41,932 bases of DNA from Gammaproteobacteria bacterium (GCA_029287435.1 JARFRD010000195.1:1-41932), one strand, 5' to 3'; positions 9,135-18,256 are shown, counted from the first letter of the stretch. Numbers and translations: made by a program. The notes: generated by a model not told the origin, from the sequence alone.

Positions 9135-9791
9135 TTACTCTTTGTTGTTATCCAGCCACTGCTTGCGGATACTTTCACGGTTCAACCTGAACCACTGTAT
9201 CGCAATGATGGGTACCGCCGAATCGATACGACCCGTATCAAGCCACTCGAAAGCCTGTTCACTACTGACCACATGCACCCTGATATCTTCACCTTCTTCA
9301 TCCAGCCCATGAATGCCACCTACGACTGAGGTATCAGTGCGCCCGATAAAGGTGACTATCTGTTCATTGCTACTACCAGGGCTGGAATAATAACGATGCA
9401 CAGGAACAAGGTCCGTCACGGTACAACCCGCCTCTTCCTGTGCTTCACGATGCACCACGGCTTCGGCTGACTCATCAGGCTCCTGAAAACCGGCAATCAC
9501 TTCGATCAGCCAGGGACCGGTTTCGTCCTCACAGGCACCAATACGAAACTGCTCGATAAGAACAACCTCATCCCGCTCCGGATCATATGGCAGCACAGCA
9601 ACCGCATGCCCTCTATCCAGGAGTTCACGTGACAAAACCGGGCTTTCACCGCCGGCGAAGAGTTCATGCTTCAGTTCTATTCCAGTGAGCTTGAAAAACC
9701 CTTTGTAGAGTGATCGTTTGTGAATAAATGACCATTTCATATTGGCAAGCATCTTGCTGTAAATAATTACATTACTCAAATAATAAAACAT
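9135..9791 (-). CDS. nudF: ADP-ribose pyrophosphatase, Nudix family
   Basis: NudF hydrolyses ADP-ribose to AMP and ribose 5-phosphate. The Nudix box is exact: G-x5-E-x7-REAQEEAGC within GFQEPDESAEAVVHREAQEEAGC. Flanking segments RGHAVAVLPYDPERDEVVLIEQFRIGA and GIHGLDEEGEDIRVHVVS align well with Escherichia coli NudF by eye, including the YKGFFKL opening. The start is uncertain: internal ATGs at residues 14 and 18 are possible and none has a good ribosome binding site. It is convergent with the por cluster (27 bp apart) and lies downstream of gnd on the same strand. A link to NAD(P) turnover is plausible but not shown. Confidence 0.9.
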   Translation of the reverse strand: MFYYLSNVIIYSKMLANMKWSFIHKRSLYKGFFKLTGIELKHELFAGGESPVLSRELLDRGHAVAVLPYDPERDEVVLIEQFRIGACEDETGPWLIEVIAGFQEPDESAEAVVHREAQEEAGCTVTDLVPVHRYYSSPGSSNEQIVTFIGRTDTSVVGGIHGLDEEGEDIRVHVVSSEQAFEWLDTGRIDSAVPIIAIQWFRLNRESIRKQWLDNNKE

Positions 9792-9871
9792 CTACGGAAT
9801 GAGATACCGAAATCGATATATCCTTACTTGACGTGAGCTAAACCTGTTCAGCTATTTAGGTCGTTTTTACC

Positions 9872-11323
9872 TTAGACCTCATAAGTCGTGGAGGCGACAT
9901 TGCCGCCATGGCCGGTCCAGTCTGTGTGGAAAAATTCGCCGCGCGGCTTATCAATGCGTTCGTAAGTGTGCGCACCAAAGTAATCTCGCTGAGCCTGTAA
10001 CAGGTTAGCTGGTAATCGTTCGCTGCGATAACCATCAAAATAAGACAATGCGGAAGTAAATGCCGGGGCAGGAATAGCGTGTGACACAGCGAGCAGTACA
10101 GCCTTGCGCCAGCCAGTTTCGGCCATTCTCAGGGCATCAGTAAAAAACGTATCAAGCGCGAGGTTTTCAAGTTGTGGATTTTTGTCAAAAGCATCACGAA
10201 TATTACCCAGGAAGGTACTGCGAATGATGCAACCTCCGCGCCACATTAAAGCAATCTCGCCATAATTCAGGTCCCATCCCTGCTCTTCAGCGGCTTCTCG
10301 CATCAGCATAAAACCCTGGGCATATGAAATAATCTTTGAGGCATAGAGCGCATCATGAAGCGCCTTGATACAGTCATCAACATCTTCGTTTTTTGCCACA
10401 TTCGGTCGTGGCCCGAGTATGCCTGACGCGCGTACACGCTCATCTTTTAATGATGAAAGTATTCGTGCGAACACGGCTTCGCCAATCAGTGTCAGTGGCA
10501 CCCCAAGATCCAGCGCACTGATGCCGGTCCATTTGCCTGTTCCTTTCTGCCCCGCTGTATCGAGAATTTTATCGACCAGTGGCTCTCCATCCACATCCTT
10601 CATCGCCAGAATATCAGCAGTGATTTCAATCAGGTAGGAATCAAGAACGCCTGTATTCCATCGTTTGAACACTTCATGCATATCGTCACAACTCATACCC
10701 AGCGCATTTTCCATGAGCGAATAAGCTTCACAGATCAACTGCATGTCTCCGTACTCGATACCATTGTGCACCATTTTCACGAAATGCCCTGCTCCATCCT
10801 GACCAACCCACTGGCAGCATGGCTCACCATCTACTTTTGCAGCAATAGACTGAAATATTTCCTTAACCAGCGGCCAGGCCTCCGGGTCACCACCTGGCAT
10901 GATTGACGGACCATGGCGCGCCCCCTCTTCTCCACCAGAAATACCCGTGCCGATAAAACGCAAGCCTTTTTCGCGTAGCAAAGCTGTGCGTCGAGTGCTG
11001 TCTGGATAATGGGAATTACCGCCATCAATAATGACATCACCAGGCTCAAGCAGAGGCACAAGCGCATCAATAAAATGATCAACCACTTCTCCAGCCTTGA
11101 CCATCAGCATTACCTTGCGCGGTTTTTCCAGTGACGCAACAAGCTCATCCAAACTGTAAGTACCGATGATGCTTGTACCCCTGGCAGGCCCGTCAAGAAA
11201 ATCATCGACCTTGCTTGTGGTACGGTTGAACACGGCAACACGGTAACCATGATCAGCCATGTTCAGAACCAGGTTTTGCCCCATCACTGCAAGCCCAATC
11301 AGGCCAATATCGGCTTTATCCAT
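9872..11323 (-). CDS. gnd: 6-phosphogluconate dehydrogenase, decarboxylating
   Basis: Gnd oxidises 6-phosphogluconate to ribulose 5-phosphate and CO2, making NADPH in the oxidative pentose phosphate pathway. The 483 residues match the long bacterial homodimeric type. GLAVMGQNL near residue 10 and VFNRTTSKVDDF (NRT typical of NADP-binding Gnd) form the Rossmann domain. The substrate site includes GISGGEEGARHGPSIMPGG and the catalytic region VKMVHNGIEYGDMQ; ILDTAGQKGTGKW is a family signature. The other two pathway genes, zwf and pgl, are 12 kb away in the same window and on the same strand, separated by the ion-pump operon. Confidence 0.97.
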   Translation of the reverse strand: MDKADIGLIGLAVMGQNLVLNMADHGYRVAVFNRTTSKVDDFLDGPARGTSIIGTYSLDELVASLEKPRKVMLMVKAGEVVDHFIDALVPLLEPGDVIIDGGNSHYPDSTRRTALLREKGLRFIGTGISGGEEGARHGPSIMPGGDPEAWPLVKEIFQSIAAKVDGEPCCQWVGQDGAGHFVKMVHNGIEYGDMQLICEAYSLMENALGMSCDDMHEVFKRWNTGVLDSYLIEITADILAMKDVDGEPLVDKILDTAGQKGTGKWTGISALDLGVPLTLIGEAVFARILSSLKDERVRASGILGPRPNVAKNEDVDDCIKALHDALYASKIISYAQGFMLMREAAEEQGWDLNYGEIALMWRGGCIIRSTFLGNIRDAFDKNPQLENLALDTFFTDALRMAETGWRKAVLLAVSHAIPAPAFTSALSYFDGYRSERLPANLLQAQRDYFGAHTYERIDKPRGEFFHTDWTGHGGNVASTTYEV

Positions 11324-11632
11324 AATTAGTGTTCTCGGTTATTGTTGACGGCGGTCTAAGCCGGCTCCAGGCTATGCCTGACAAAAGATTAAACCACCTG
11401 TCAGACGAAATCTAATTGGATTTGTTTGACAACAGCGGCATCATACACCCAGATCCTTATTAGAACATTATTATCAACTGTAAAATCTGCCGACTTTGAG
11501 GGCTGTTGTCACAGATTTTTTTTGATGCACGTCAATAAATTTTCTCATAACTACCCAACTGCGCTGCTGTTAACAATATCGTAGTATTTCAGTACTTTTC
11601 ATTTGAGGTTATAAGAGTACACTCTCAGTTTG
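11324..11632. other. Divergent gap between gnd and the ion-pump operon
   Basis: These 309 bases must carry the promoters for gnd (minus) and the Mrp/complex-I-like operon (plus). I see no ORF, RNA gene or strong hairpin. A T-rich tract lies near 11513-11521 and TTGACAACAGC near 11426 resembles a -35 box, without a convincing -10 partner. Confidence 0.5.
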
Positions 11633-12142
11633 ATGCCTAGCTCAATGAACATACCACTACAATTCCTCAACCTCTGGTTGACGCTGTTGCTCATCTGGTT
11701 AATAGCAAATGGTTCCCTTGCCCAGGAAACGGTAATTACTGGCGCCGTTGTTTCTGCGGTGATTGCACTTGCATTTGCGACATTTTCTCGTGTTTACAGC
11801 GTTGTACGCTGGACACCCAAAGTGATTTTCTTTTATCTGATGTACCTGGGTGTTTTCTTGTTAGAACTGCTCAAGGCTAACCTGAGTGTGATGCGGCTGG
11901 TGTTTTCACCACGTATTGATATCGAACCCGGGATTGTAAAGATCAGTACAGATCTAAAGACTCCCATGGGTCGCCTGGCACTGGCAAACTCCATCACATT
12001 GACACCCGGCACTCTCGTTGTCGATATCAAGGAAGATGCTTTATACGTCCACTGGATCAGCGTCAGCGCCATAGATCCGGTTGCTGCAACTGAAGAAATT
12101 TCTGCGAAATTCGAAAAGTACCTGAAGGTCATTTACGGTTGA
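11633..12142 (+). CDS. mnhE: Mrp antiporter subunit E-like membrane protein
   Basis: This protein opens the operon of a cation-pumping, complex-I-like enzyme. About 169 residues, with hydrophobic segments at roughly 10-50 and 65-90 and a soluble C-terminal half. LFSPRIDIEPGIVKISTDLKTPMGRLALANSITLTPGTLVVDI is the MnhE/MrpE/MbhA family signature (NSITLTPGT). In Mrp and membrane-bound hydrogenase complexes this subunit helps form the Na+/H+ translocating module. ATG at 11633 follows a TTG at 11630; an ATG at 11645 is also possible, and none has a strong ribosome binding site. Confidence 0.9.
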   Translation: MPSSMNIPLQFLNLWLTLLLIWLIANGSLAQETVITGAVVSAVIALAFATFSRVYSVVRWTPKVIFFYLMYLGVFLLELLKANLSVMRLVFSPRIDIEPGIVKISTDLKTPMGRLALANSITLTPGTLVVDIKEDALYVHWISVSAIDPVAATEEISAKFEKYLKVIYG

Positions 12143-12158
12143 GGTTCCACACACTGAC

Positions 12159-12425
12159 ATGGGCATGACTGAAATTACAGTTATCATTTCCGCGTTGCTG
12201 ATTTTTTTCAGTATCGTATTTGGAATTATGCGGCTTGTTATAGGTCCCGACACGGTTGATCGTGTCGTTGCAATCGACCTGTTAACCATTGTCACCATAG
12301 CGCTTATTGCCTTGCTTGCTCACCACTTTGAGCGCTACATATATCTTGATGTAGCACTGGTTTATGGCCTGCTCAGCTTTCTCGGCGTACTTGCAGTTGC
12401 CCGCTACCTGGAAAAAGGTATTTGA
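12159..12425 (+). CDS. mnhF: Mrp antiporter subunit F-like protein
   Basis: An 88-residue protein with three transmembrane segments. The MnhF/MbhB signature VIGPDTVDRVVAIDLLTI (here LVIGPDTVDRVVAIDLLTIVTIALIALLA) sits between helices one and two, and the C-terminus reads DVALVYGLLSFLGVLAVARYL. It begins 16 bp after mnhE and is followed 4 bp later by the next membrane gene. It is part of the Na+/H+ module shared by Mrp antiporters and Mbh/Mbx-type complexes. Confidence 0.92.
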   Translation: MGMTEITVIISALLIFFSIVFGIMRLVIGPDTVDRVVAIDLLTIVTIALIALLAHHFERYIYLDVALVYGLLSFLGVLAVARYLEKGI

Positions 12426-12429
12426 TCAG

Positions 12430-12681
12430 ATGTCGATACCTGTCATTACCCTGCTCACTTTGGTGCTTTGTGCCGGCATCCTGATAGGTGGACTGCTTGC
12501 TGTGCTGCTGGACAATATCGTCAGCGCTGTAATCAGCGCCGGCCTTTCCAGCCTGTTCGCTTCCGTTGTCTATGTTGTTCTGGCTGCTCCCGACGTAGCA
12601 ATGACTGAAGCATCGATAGGGTCAGGCCTGACGACCATGATTTTTCTTTACGCCATTCGCAAGACAAGGAACGGTGACTGA
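12430..12681 (+). CDS. MbhD-like / DUF4040 membrane subunit
   Basis: An 83-residue protein of three helices. The segment SAVISAGLSSLFASVVYVVLAAPDVAMTEASIGSGLTTMIFLYAIRKT is the DUF4040/MbhD motif, with the conserved APDVAxTEA that in larger MrpA proteins forms part of the C-terminal region, related to NuoJ. It is a separate gene here, as in archaeal membrane-bound hydrogenase (Mbh/Mbx) operons and unlike classical Mrp operons, where it is fused to MrpA. The ATG lies in TCAGATG, 5 bp after the mnhF stop. Confidence 0.85.
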   Translation: MSIPVITLLTLVLCAGILIGGLLAVLLDNIVSAVISAGLSSLFASVVYVVLAAPDVAMTEASIGSGLTTMIFLYAIRKTRNGD

Positions 12682-12683
12682 GC

Positions 12684-13052
12684 ATGCTTGAGTCTATTAG
12701 CGAAATCATTGGCAACCTGATGCTGATCTCGGGCTCACTGTTCCTGTTTTCAGCCGGTCTGGGCGTATTACGAATGCCGGACACCTACAATCGAATCCAG
12801 ACCGGCACCAAGGCCACTACGCTTGGCACCATGCTGGTACTGGTTGGTATTGCGTTTCTGCACCCGGCCTGGACATTCAAGCTTTTAATACTGATTTTCT
12901 TTGTCATGTTGACTAACCCCGTATCGTCACATGCACTGGCACGTGCTTCGCATGCCATCGGTATACACGGAACGTCAAGAACCGTGGTTGACCAGCTCGA
13001 GTCCGATAACCGGGCCGACGGTGTTAACTCTGCCAGGGATACTGCGGAATGA
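12684..13052 (+). CDS. mnhG: Mrp antiporter subunit G-like protein
   Basis: A 122-residue protein with three hydrophobic segments and a hydrophilic C-terminal tail. GVLRMPDTYNRIQTGTKATTLGTMLVLVGI is the MnhG/MbhC signature (RxPDxYxRxHxxTKAxTLG). The His normally found after the arginine is Gln here (IQTGTKA). It starts 2 bp after the MbhD-like gene and overlaps the next gene by 4 bp (ATGA). It belongs to the same cation-translocating module. Confidence 0.92.
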   Translation: MLESISEIIGNLMLISGSLFLFSAGLGVLRMPDTYNRIQTGTKATTLGTMLVLVGIAFLHPAWTFKLLILIFFVMLTNPVSSHALARASHAIGIHGTSRTVVDQLESDNRADGVNSARDTAE

Positions 13053-13789
13053 TCAAGCGCCTGTTTATATTCATGATGCTCTTACTGTTGGCATTGATAT
13101 TTTTCAAGCTCGCATCGAACTATACAGAGAACACGCAACTATCCAAACTCGGTCAATACTATGCTGAAAAAGGTCCACAGGAACTGGGCGCACCCAACCT
13201 GGTGACCGCCGTAGTAGTGACTTATCGCGGTCTCGATACACTCGGCGAAGTCACTGTCCTGTTTATTTCAGCAGCGGGTGTCGGCCTGTTATTACGTCGA
13301 ACTCGTCGCAAGCAAGATGATGAGGATCTTGAACAGGGCGATCGCGCTGAAGAAACCGCGGGTGTTCACAAACCCGCGAGTGAAATCGTCGAAACAGCTA
13401 CCGAACTATTATTACCCATGGTGATCCTGTTCGGCATCTATGTATTCCTGAACGGCCATCTGTCACCGGGCGGCGGATTTCAGGGAGGCGCCATCATCGC
13501 CTCCGGTACCATGTTTCTGCTACTGGCCCTGCCCGAATCACATATCAGTCGACTCTTGATCGCAACCATTGAGTCCCTGTCCGGATTTAGCTATGTGGTT
13601 GTGGGTGTACTCGGCGTGATCCTGGCCGGTGGCTTCCTCGACAACCGTATCATGGACCTGGGCACTTATGGCTCACTCTTCAGTGCCGGTGCCATTCCGT
13701 TGATATATGTGTTTGTCGGCCTCAAGGTTGGTTTCGAACTCAGCGCTGTACTCGACCGCTTTCGCAAAGAAGACACTGGCCCATTATGA
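13049..13789 (+). CDS. mnhB: MbhE-MnhB fused membrane subunit
   Basis: A 246-residue fusion. Residues 1 to about 90 resemble MbhE (one helix, then GAPNLVTAVVVTYRGLDTLGEVTVLFISAAGVGLLLRR, including the YRGxDTxGE motif). A charged linker (RRKQDDEDLEQGDRAEETAG) joins it to an MnhB/MbhF domain with LFGIYVFLNGHLSPGGGFQGGAIIASGTMFLLL. In archaeal Mbh these are separate proteins, and in Mrp the MbhE part is the tail of MrpA. The fusion keeps the NuoJ-like part and the B subunit at equal dosage. It overlaps mnhG and mnhC by 4 bp each. Confidence 0.9.
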   Translation: MIKRLFIFMMLLLLALIFFKLASNYTENTQLSKLGQYYAEKGPQELGAPNLVTAVVVTYRGLDTLGEVTVLFISAAGVGLLLRRTRRKQDDEDLEQGDRAEETAGVHKPASEIVETATELLLPMVILFGIYVFLNGHLSPGGGFQGGAIIASGTMFLLLALPESHISRLLIATIESLSGFSYVVVGVLGVILAGGFLDNRIMDLGTYGSLFSAGAIPLIYVFVGLKVGFELSAVLDRFRKEDTGPL

Positions 13790-14166
13790 GTATTATTGCT
13801 GACATTCCGGTTTCTCTCATCGTACTGTGCAGCGGCCTGGGTTTAATCCTGATCGGCCTCTGGGGCATGCTCACGCAGCGCAACATGATACGCATGATCG
13901 TCGGTTTTTCATTAACCGATACCGGTATCCACATGGTCATGGTATCCATTGGGTATGTGACTGGCGGGACGGCACCTATCATCAATGATGCAGTGCCGAT
14001 GGCAGAAGCGGCCAGCCGCATAGTCGACCCGGTACCCTCGGCACTGGTACTTACGGCTATTGTAATCGGCCTCGGTGTTACCGCCGTAATGCTGTCATTT
14101 GCTGTACGCATTTACAAAGCGCGCAAGACCTTGATGATTGATGAGTGCACGGAGTCAAAATGGTGA
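13786..14166 (+). CDS. mnhC: Mrp antiporter subunit C-like (NuoK-like) protein
   Basis: A 126-residue, three-helix protein homologous to complex I NuoK. It shows GLILIGLWGMLTQRNMIRMIVGFSLTDTGIHMVMVSIGYV, followed by DPVPSALVLTAIVIGLGVTAVMLSFAVRIYK, the MnhC signature (DPxPxALVLTAIVI). An aspartate (TDTG) stands where NuoK carries its conserved first glutamate. It overlaps the preceding gene by 4 bp and the following one by 7 bp. Confidence 0.93.
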   Translation: MSIIADIPVSLIVLCSGLGLILIGLWGMLTQRNMIRMIVGFSLTDTGIHMVMVSIGYVTGGTAPIINDAVPMAEAASRIVDPVPSALVLTAIVIGLGVTAVMLSFAVRIYKARKTLMIDECTESKW

Positions 14167-17100
14167 GCACACTCATTAATGATGTATTGCTGCAGCCACT
14201 GGGCATCTATGTCATCGCGCTGGGCGCCGGCTTCCTGGTACCCTTGTTCAACCGTGCACACCGCGGTTCAGCTATTCTGGTTTTCCTTGCCGCACTCGCC
14301 GCCATGGTCGCTATCTCCGGTATTAACCTGATTGCAATTATGAACGGCGCAGCGCCTGTCGATATCGAAACAGCCGGTATTGCCCCGCCTTTTTCTATCA
14401 ACCTGCGATTTGGCCTGTACGAAGGTGGCTTCGTACTTGCTGTGAACACTGCCGCAATACTCGCAGCCCTGCATTTACTGCCGTTACTAAAACAACATGC
14501 ATCCGCATTACTTCTCTACCTGATTCTGGTGATGGGTATCAACGGCATGATCATGACCCGCGACCTGTTCAACCTGTTCATCTTTATCGAAATCACTTCA
14601 ATCGCGACTTATGCATTAATCGGGATCGAGCGAACAGGTAGCGTGCTTGCCGCCGGTTTCAAATACATCATTGCCACCTCGATTGCATCATCATTTTTCC
14701 TGCTGGGTACAATTTTCATCTATTACCAGGCAGGTACATTGAATATTGATGACATCATTGCACATCGTCACCTTGTTCAAGGCCCTGTTGGCTTTATCGC
14801 ATGCCTGTTTGTGCTCACCAGCCTGTTAATCGAACTTAAACCCTATCCAGCTAATGGCTGGGGACTTGATGTTTACGAAACAGCACCCAGTGGCATTGCT
14901 TCGTTAATTTCTGTTGGCGTTTCAGCGGGTGTGTTTTTCGCCGTGTACAAGATACTGCCATTGATGGCTGATTACATGAACAGCATCGCTCTGATCGGCG
15001 GCATTACCTTCCTGGTCTCTAATGTGATCGGTTTAAAACAGATTAACGTCAAACGTCTGCTCGGTTATTCATCTATCGGACAGATGGGCCTGCTTACCCT
15101 GGCACTGGCATTACTCTTACAACTTGATGCCAGTTCTTTACTACCACTCATTGTTGGCGGCCTGTTCATAAACCACCTGCTGGCCAAGGCAGGCCTGTTC
15201 TGGCTGGCGGGCATTATCAATCGTTCAGATATTCATGACTGGTCAGCCATCGCACAACGGCCAGGCCTGTTGTTCTTACTCGGCACCCTGATAGCGGCAT
15301 TAATTGGACTGCCGCCCTTCCCGGGCTTCTGGGCCAAATGGCAACTGGTCATGCTGCTTGCAGACGGCGGAGAGTATGCCTGGATCAGCCTGCTACTGGT
15401 TGGCTCGCTACTTGAGGCGGCCTACCTGTTCCGCTGGTTCAGTCATGCACGTGCTGCAGATGAAAATCATGCGAACATCAGCGTGAATTTCTGGCAAACA
15501 ACGCCTGTATTTATCGCTGCTCTGCTTTTGTTCGGCACTGGTTATGGCATGTCGACTGTTATGCACTTCAATGCCACTTATATGTTCCTGCCAATTGTAG
15601 CCGGGTTTGTTTTATTGCTGATAGACGGTGTACATGGACGTCTCAAGGATCTGCCAATGCTGGTTATTGTTGCTGCCGGTGGCTACTGGCTGACACGTGA
15701 CCTCGAAGGCATTAACAGGTTATTCAGCTACCTGCTGATTGGTGGTGGCCTGCTGGTTAGCATCGCTGCGATGTACCGTAATGATGCGCGCAAGGGCTTT
15801 TATCCGTTACTGGCGATACTGCTGCTGTCACTGGCCACACTGTTGCATTCAAAAACCTCGCTGGAGTTTTTCTTCAGCTGGGAATTGATGACACTGAGTT
15901 CCTACCTGCTGGTAACACTGGGACGTGAAGGGGTAAAACCCGGACTCAGGTATCTGCTGTTTTCGCTCGGCTCAGCCTATTTCATCTTCACTGGATTTGC
16001 AGTGCATTACGCCGCTACTGGCAGCATCGAGATTGCATCACTCGGTGCCAGCGGCGACACGATGGGACTTGTGTTCAGCCTGCTGGCTATCGGCTTCGTT
16101 ATCAAGATGGGTGGTTTTGGTGTTCATGTCTGGCTACCAGATGCCTATGCCGAATCAAACGATGACTTCACCGCTATTCTTTCTGCCGTAATCAGTAAGG
16201 CAGGCGTCTTTGGTCTTATCATCGTTGCAGCCAACCTGGGTGTACGCTCTGATATAGGCCTGGACCCTGCCTACGTACTTGGCTGGATAGGCATACTCAC
16301 CGCGACCTTTGGTGCACTGATGGCGGTTTTCCAGGAAGACATCAAGCGCCTGGTTGCCTATTCCAGTATGGGCCAGCTCGGTTATATCGTCACCGGTATC
16401 GCACTGATGAGCCATCTTGGATGGGTATCGGCACTGTACATGACCGTAAATCACTTTTTATTTAAAGGCATTCTGTTCCTTTCTATTGCCGGTATCATAC
16501 TGCGCACCAATGAGCGACTGATGTACAAGATGGGTGGCCTGATCAAGAATATGCCGGTCACTTTTGTATTCACAATGATTGCAATCATTGCCATGTCCGG
16601 CGTACCACCCCTGACGGGTTTTGGTGGCAAGTGGATGCTGTTCAACGCATTAATGGACAAAGGCTGGCACTGGATTGCCGCCCTTGCGTTCTTCTCCAGC
16701 GCCGTCGCCTTCCTTTATATGTTCCGCCTGTTACAAACCGTATTTCTTGGCCAGCGCAAGCTTGAGCATCGTGAGTTACGCGAAGCACCAATCATTCTGC
16801 TGGTACCGCAGTTTGTAATGATCGTGGCCATAATGATTATCTCCGCTTATCCAAAACTGCTGCTTGATCCGCTTTCTGTCGCAATTGATCCCTGGCTGGC
16901 AAACACCCTGGTGTGGAATGGTGCAGCGCTTCAGACCCACTACGGATACTGGAATGCGCCAATGATAATGATGGTGGTCGGCGGCGTGTGGATGGTGCCT
17001 CTGATTCTGCTGTTGCTGATGTCGCTGACCTTCAGGATACAGAAAGTCGAGCAGTTCAATATCGTCTACGCAGCAGAACGCCCGAATCGCCCCGAAGACA

Positions 17101-17318
17101 CGCATTTTGCCTATAACTTTTTCGCACATTACGATCGCGCGCTTGGCTTCCTCGTCAGGCCGCGTGCGACGGCGTTCTGGAATACGGTCGTCGAATGGAG
17201 CCATACGCTGGGCTCTACACTGCGCGTCTTCTACAACGGCAACGGCCAGACCTACGCTCTGTTCATCCTGATTTACTTTGTCGCAATGTTTCTGCTCAAC
17301 GGAGGACTGGGTCAATGA
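14160..17318 (+). CDS. mnhD: Tandem double antiporter subunit (two NuoM/N/L-like domains)
   Basis: This 1052-residue membrane protein contains two complete proton-antiporter modules in tandem, each related to NuoL/M/N and MrpA/D. Module one (about 1-480) has the transmembrane-5 glutamate E144 (NLFIFIEITSIATYALIG), K227 (IELKPYPANGW) and INVKRLLGYSSIGQMG near 298-310. Module two (about 485-1000) has E575 (FFSWELMTLSSYLLV), K649 (IKMGGFGVHVWLPDAYAE) and EDIKRLVAYSSMGQLG near 727-740. Both also keep the His-x3-Lys segment (NHLLAK, NHFLFK), so both look competent for ion translocation. In known Mrp and Mbx systems the two antiporter subunits are separate genes. ATG 14160 is preferred over the upstream GTG at 14145 because CGGAG lies 5 bp before it. 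It overlaps the next gene by 4 bp. Confidence 0.92.
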   Translation: MVSTLINDVLLQPLGIYVIALGAGFLVPLFNRAHRGSAILVFLAALAAMVAISGINLIAIMNGAAPVDIETAGIAPPFSINLRFGLYEGGFVLAVNTAAILAALHLLPLLKQHASALLLYLILVMGINGMIMTRDLFNLFIFIEITSIATYALIGIERTGSVLAAGFKYIIATSIASSFFLLGTIFIYYQAGTLNIDDIIAHRHLVQGPVGFIACLFVLTSLLIELKPYPANGWGLDVYETAPSGIASLISVGVSAGVFFAVYKILPLMADYMNSIALIGGITFLVSNVIGLKQINVKRLLGYSSIGQMGLLTLALALLLQLDASSLLPLIVGGLFINHLLAKAGLFWLAGIINRSDIHDWSAIAQRPGLLFLLGTLIAALIGLPPFPGFWAKWQLVMLLADGGEYAWISLLLVGSLLEAAYLFRWFSHARAADENHANISVNFWQTTPVFIAALLLFGTGYGMSTVMHFNATYMFLPIVAGFVLLLIDGVHGRLKDLPMLVIVAAGGYWLTRDLEGINRLFSYLLIGGGLLVSIAAMYRNDARKGFYPLLAILLLSLATLLHSKTSLEFFFSWELMTLSSYLLVTLGREGVKPGLRYLLFSLGSAYFIFTGFAVHYAATGSIEIASLGASGDTMGLVFSLLAIGFVIKMGGFGVHVWLPDAYAESNDDFTAILSAVISKAGVFGLIIVAANLGVRSDIGLDPAYVLGWIGILTATFGALMAVFQEDIKRLVAYSSMGQLGYIVTGIALMSHLGWVSALYMTVNHFLFKGILFLSIAGIILRTNERLMYKMGGLIKNMPVTFVFTMIAIIAMSGVPPLTGFGGKWMLFNALMDKGWHWIAALAFFSSAVAFLYMFRLLQTVFLGQRKLEHRELREAPIILLVPQFVMIVAIMIISAYPKLLLDPLSVAIDPWLANTLVWNGAALQTHYGYWNAPMIMMVVGGVWMVPLILLLLMSLTFRIQKVEQFNIVYAAERPNRPEDTHFAYNFFAHYDRALGFLVRPRATAFWNTVVEWSHTLGSTLRVFYNGNGQTYALFILIYFVAMFLLNGGLGQ

Positions 17319-18244
17319 CTGACATCGACTGGTTGAGCAAGGCTGCGTATTTTTCGCTAACGCTGTTGATCGTGACTTTCTACGGCCTCCTGGTCACGGC
17401 GTTCATTTACCGCCTGATAGCCAAGGTGCAGGGCCGTATCGGTATTCCGTACCGTCAACCGTTCATCAACATCCTGAAAAACATTTTCAAACGCACCGCG
17501 ATCAGTCACGGCGTCATGTTTTATCTCGGACCGGTATTCCGCCTTGCCGGAGGCATCGGCACGCTGGCATTTATTCCGGTGATCTACGGCAGCGAGATGT
17601 TCTCCAATTTCAGCATGGCCGGCGATCTGTTCCTGGTCATCTATTTCATGTTCTTCGGTCAGCTTGGCATGGCCCTGGGGGCCGGTGAAAGCGGACATCC
17701 CTATAGCGCGATCGGTATTGCCCGAGGCCTGTCGCAGATGACGGCCTACGAGGTGCCGTTCGTGCTTGCTGTGATAGCGATCGTGATCCAGTACGACACG
17801 CTGTCGCTTACCGAGATTGTCGCTGCACAACAGGGTGGCTGGCAAAACTGGACACTGTTTACCAACTGGCTCGCCGTGCTCGCTGCGATGCTGGCCTTCC
17901 TTGGTATGACTGGCTATTCGCCGTTCGATATTTTTCTCGCCCCGCAGGAAATTCCGATCGGACCGCCGACTGAATTCCATAGCGCCTACCTGTCGATGCT
18001 GCAGACCAACCGCGCGCTGTTCGGCGCGACCAAGCTGATCCTGTTCATGAACCTGTTCTTCGGTGGTGCCACCGGCTGGATTGAGCTGATGATCAAGACA
18101 CTACTGATATACCTGGTCGCCATCATAGTGGGGGTGGCTTTTCCGCGCTTCCGTGTGGAGCAGGCAATCAGATTTTTCTTCAAGATCCCGACCCTGATCG
18201 GGATAATGGCAATTGTGTACGCACAGATGGTATTCGTATCATGA
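17315..18244 (+). CDS. nuoH: Complex-I-like membrane subunit NuoH/MbhM
   Basis: The 309-residue subunit anchors the peripheral arm to the membrane arm. Eight or so hydrophobic helices are visible. Signatures include YRLIAKVQGRIGIPYRQPFINILKNIFKR (the NuoH/HycD loop, with the RxGPxxxGxxGxLQ region altered to GRIGIPYRQP), GAGESGHPYSAIGIARGLSQMTAYEVPF, and SPFDIFLAPQEIPIGPPTEFHSAYLSML, where E-rich NuoH loops interact with the D subunit. It resembles the group 4 hydrogenase/Mbx type rather than respiratory NuoH. Start chosen at ATG 17315, overlapping the previous stop. Its stop codon is followed immediately by a repeat element. Confidence 0.93.
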   Translation: MTDIDWLSKAAYFSLTLLIVTFYGLLVTAFIYRLIAKVQGRIGIPYRQPFINILKNIFKRTAISHGVMFYLGPVFRLAGGIGTLAFIPVIYGSEMFSNFSMAGDLFLVIYFMFFGQLGMALGAGESGHPYSAIGIARGLSQMTAYEVPFVLAVIAIVIQYDTLSLTEIVAAQQGGWQNWTLFTNWLAVLAAMLAFLGMTGYSPFDIFLAPQEIPIGPPTEFHSAYLSMLQTNRALFGATKLILFMNLFFGGATGWIELMIKTLLIYLVAIIVGVAFPRFRVEQAIRFFFKIPTLIGIMAIVYAQMVFVS

Positions 18245-18256
18245 TTTATCAAAAAA

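Noticed and set aside
11633-14166. Plain Mrp Na+/H+ antiporter operon
   Set aside because: The genes continue without a break into NuoH, B, C, D and I subunits, and MbhD/MbhE-like parts are separate from any MrpA.
17357-17980. 207-residue minus-strand frame
   Set aside because: It is antisense to nuoH and highly charged (His, Arg, Glu, Asp), as expected opposite a membrane protein.
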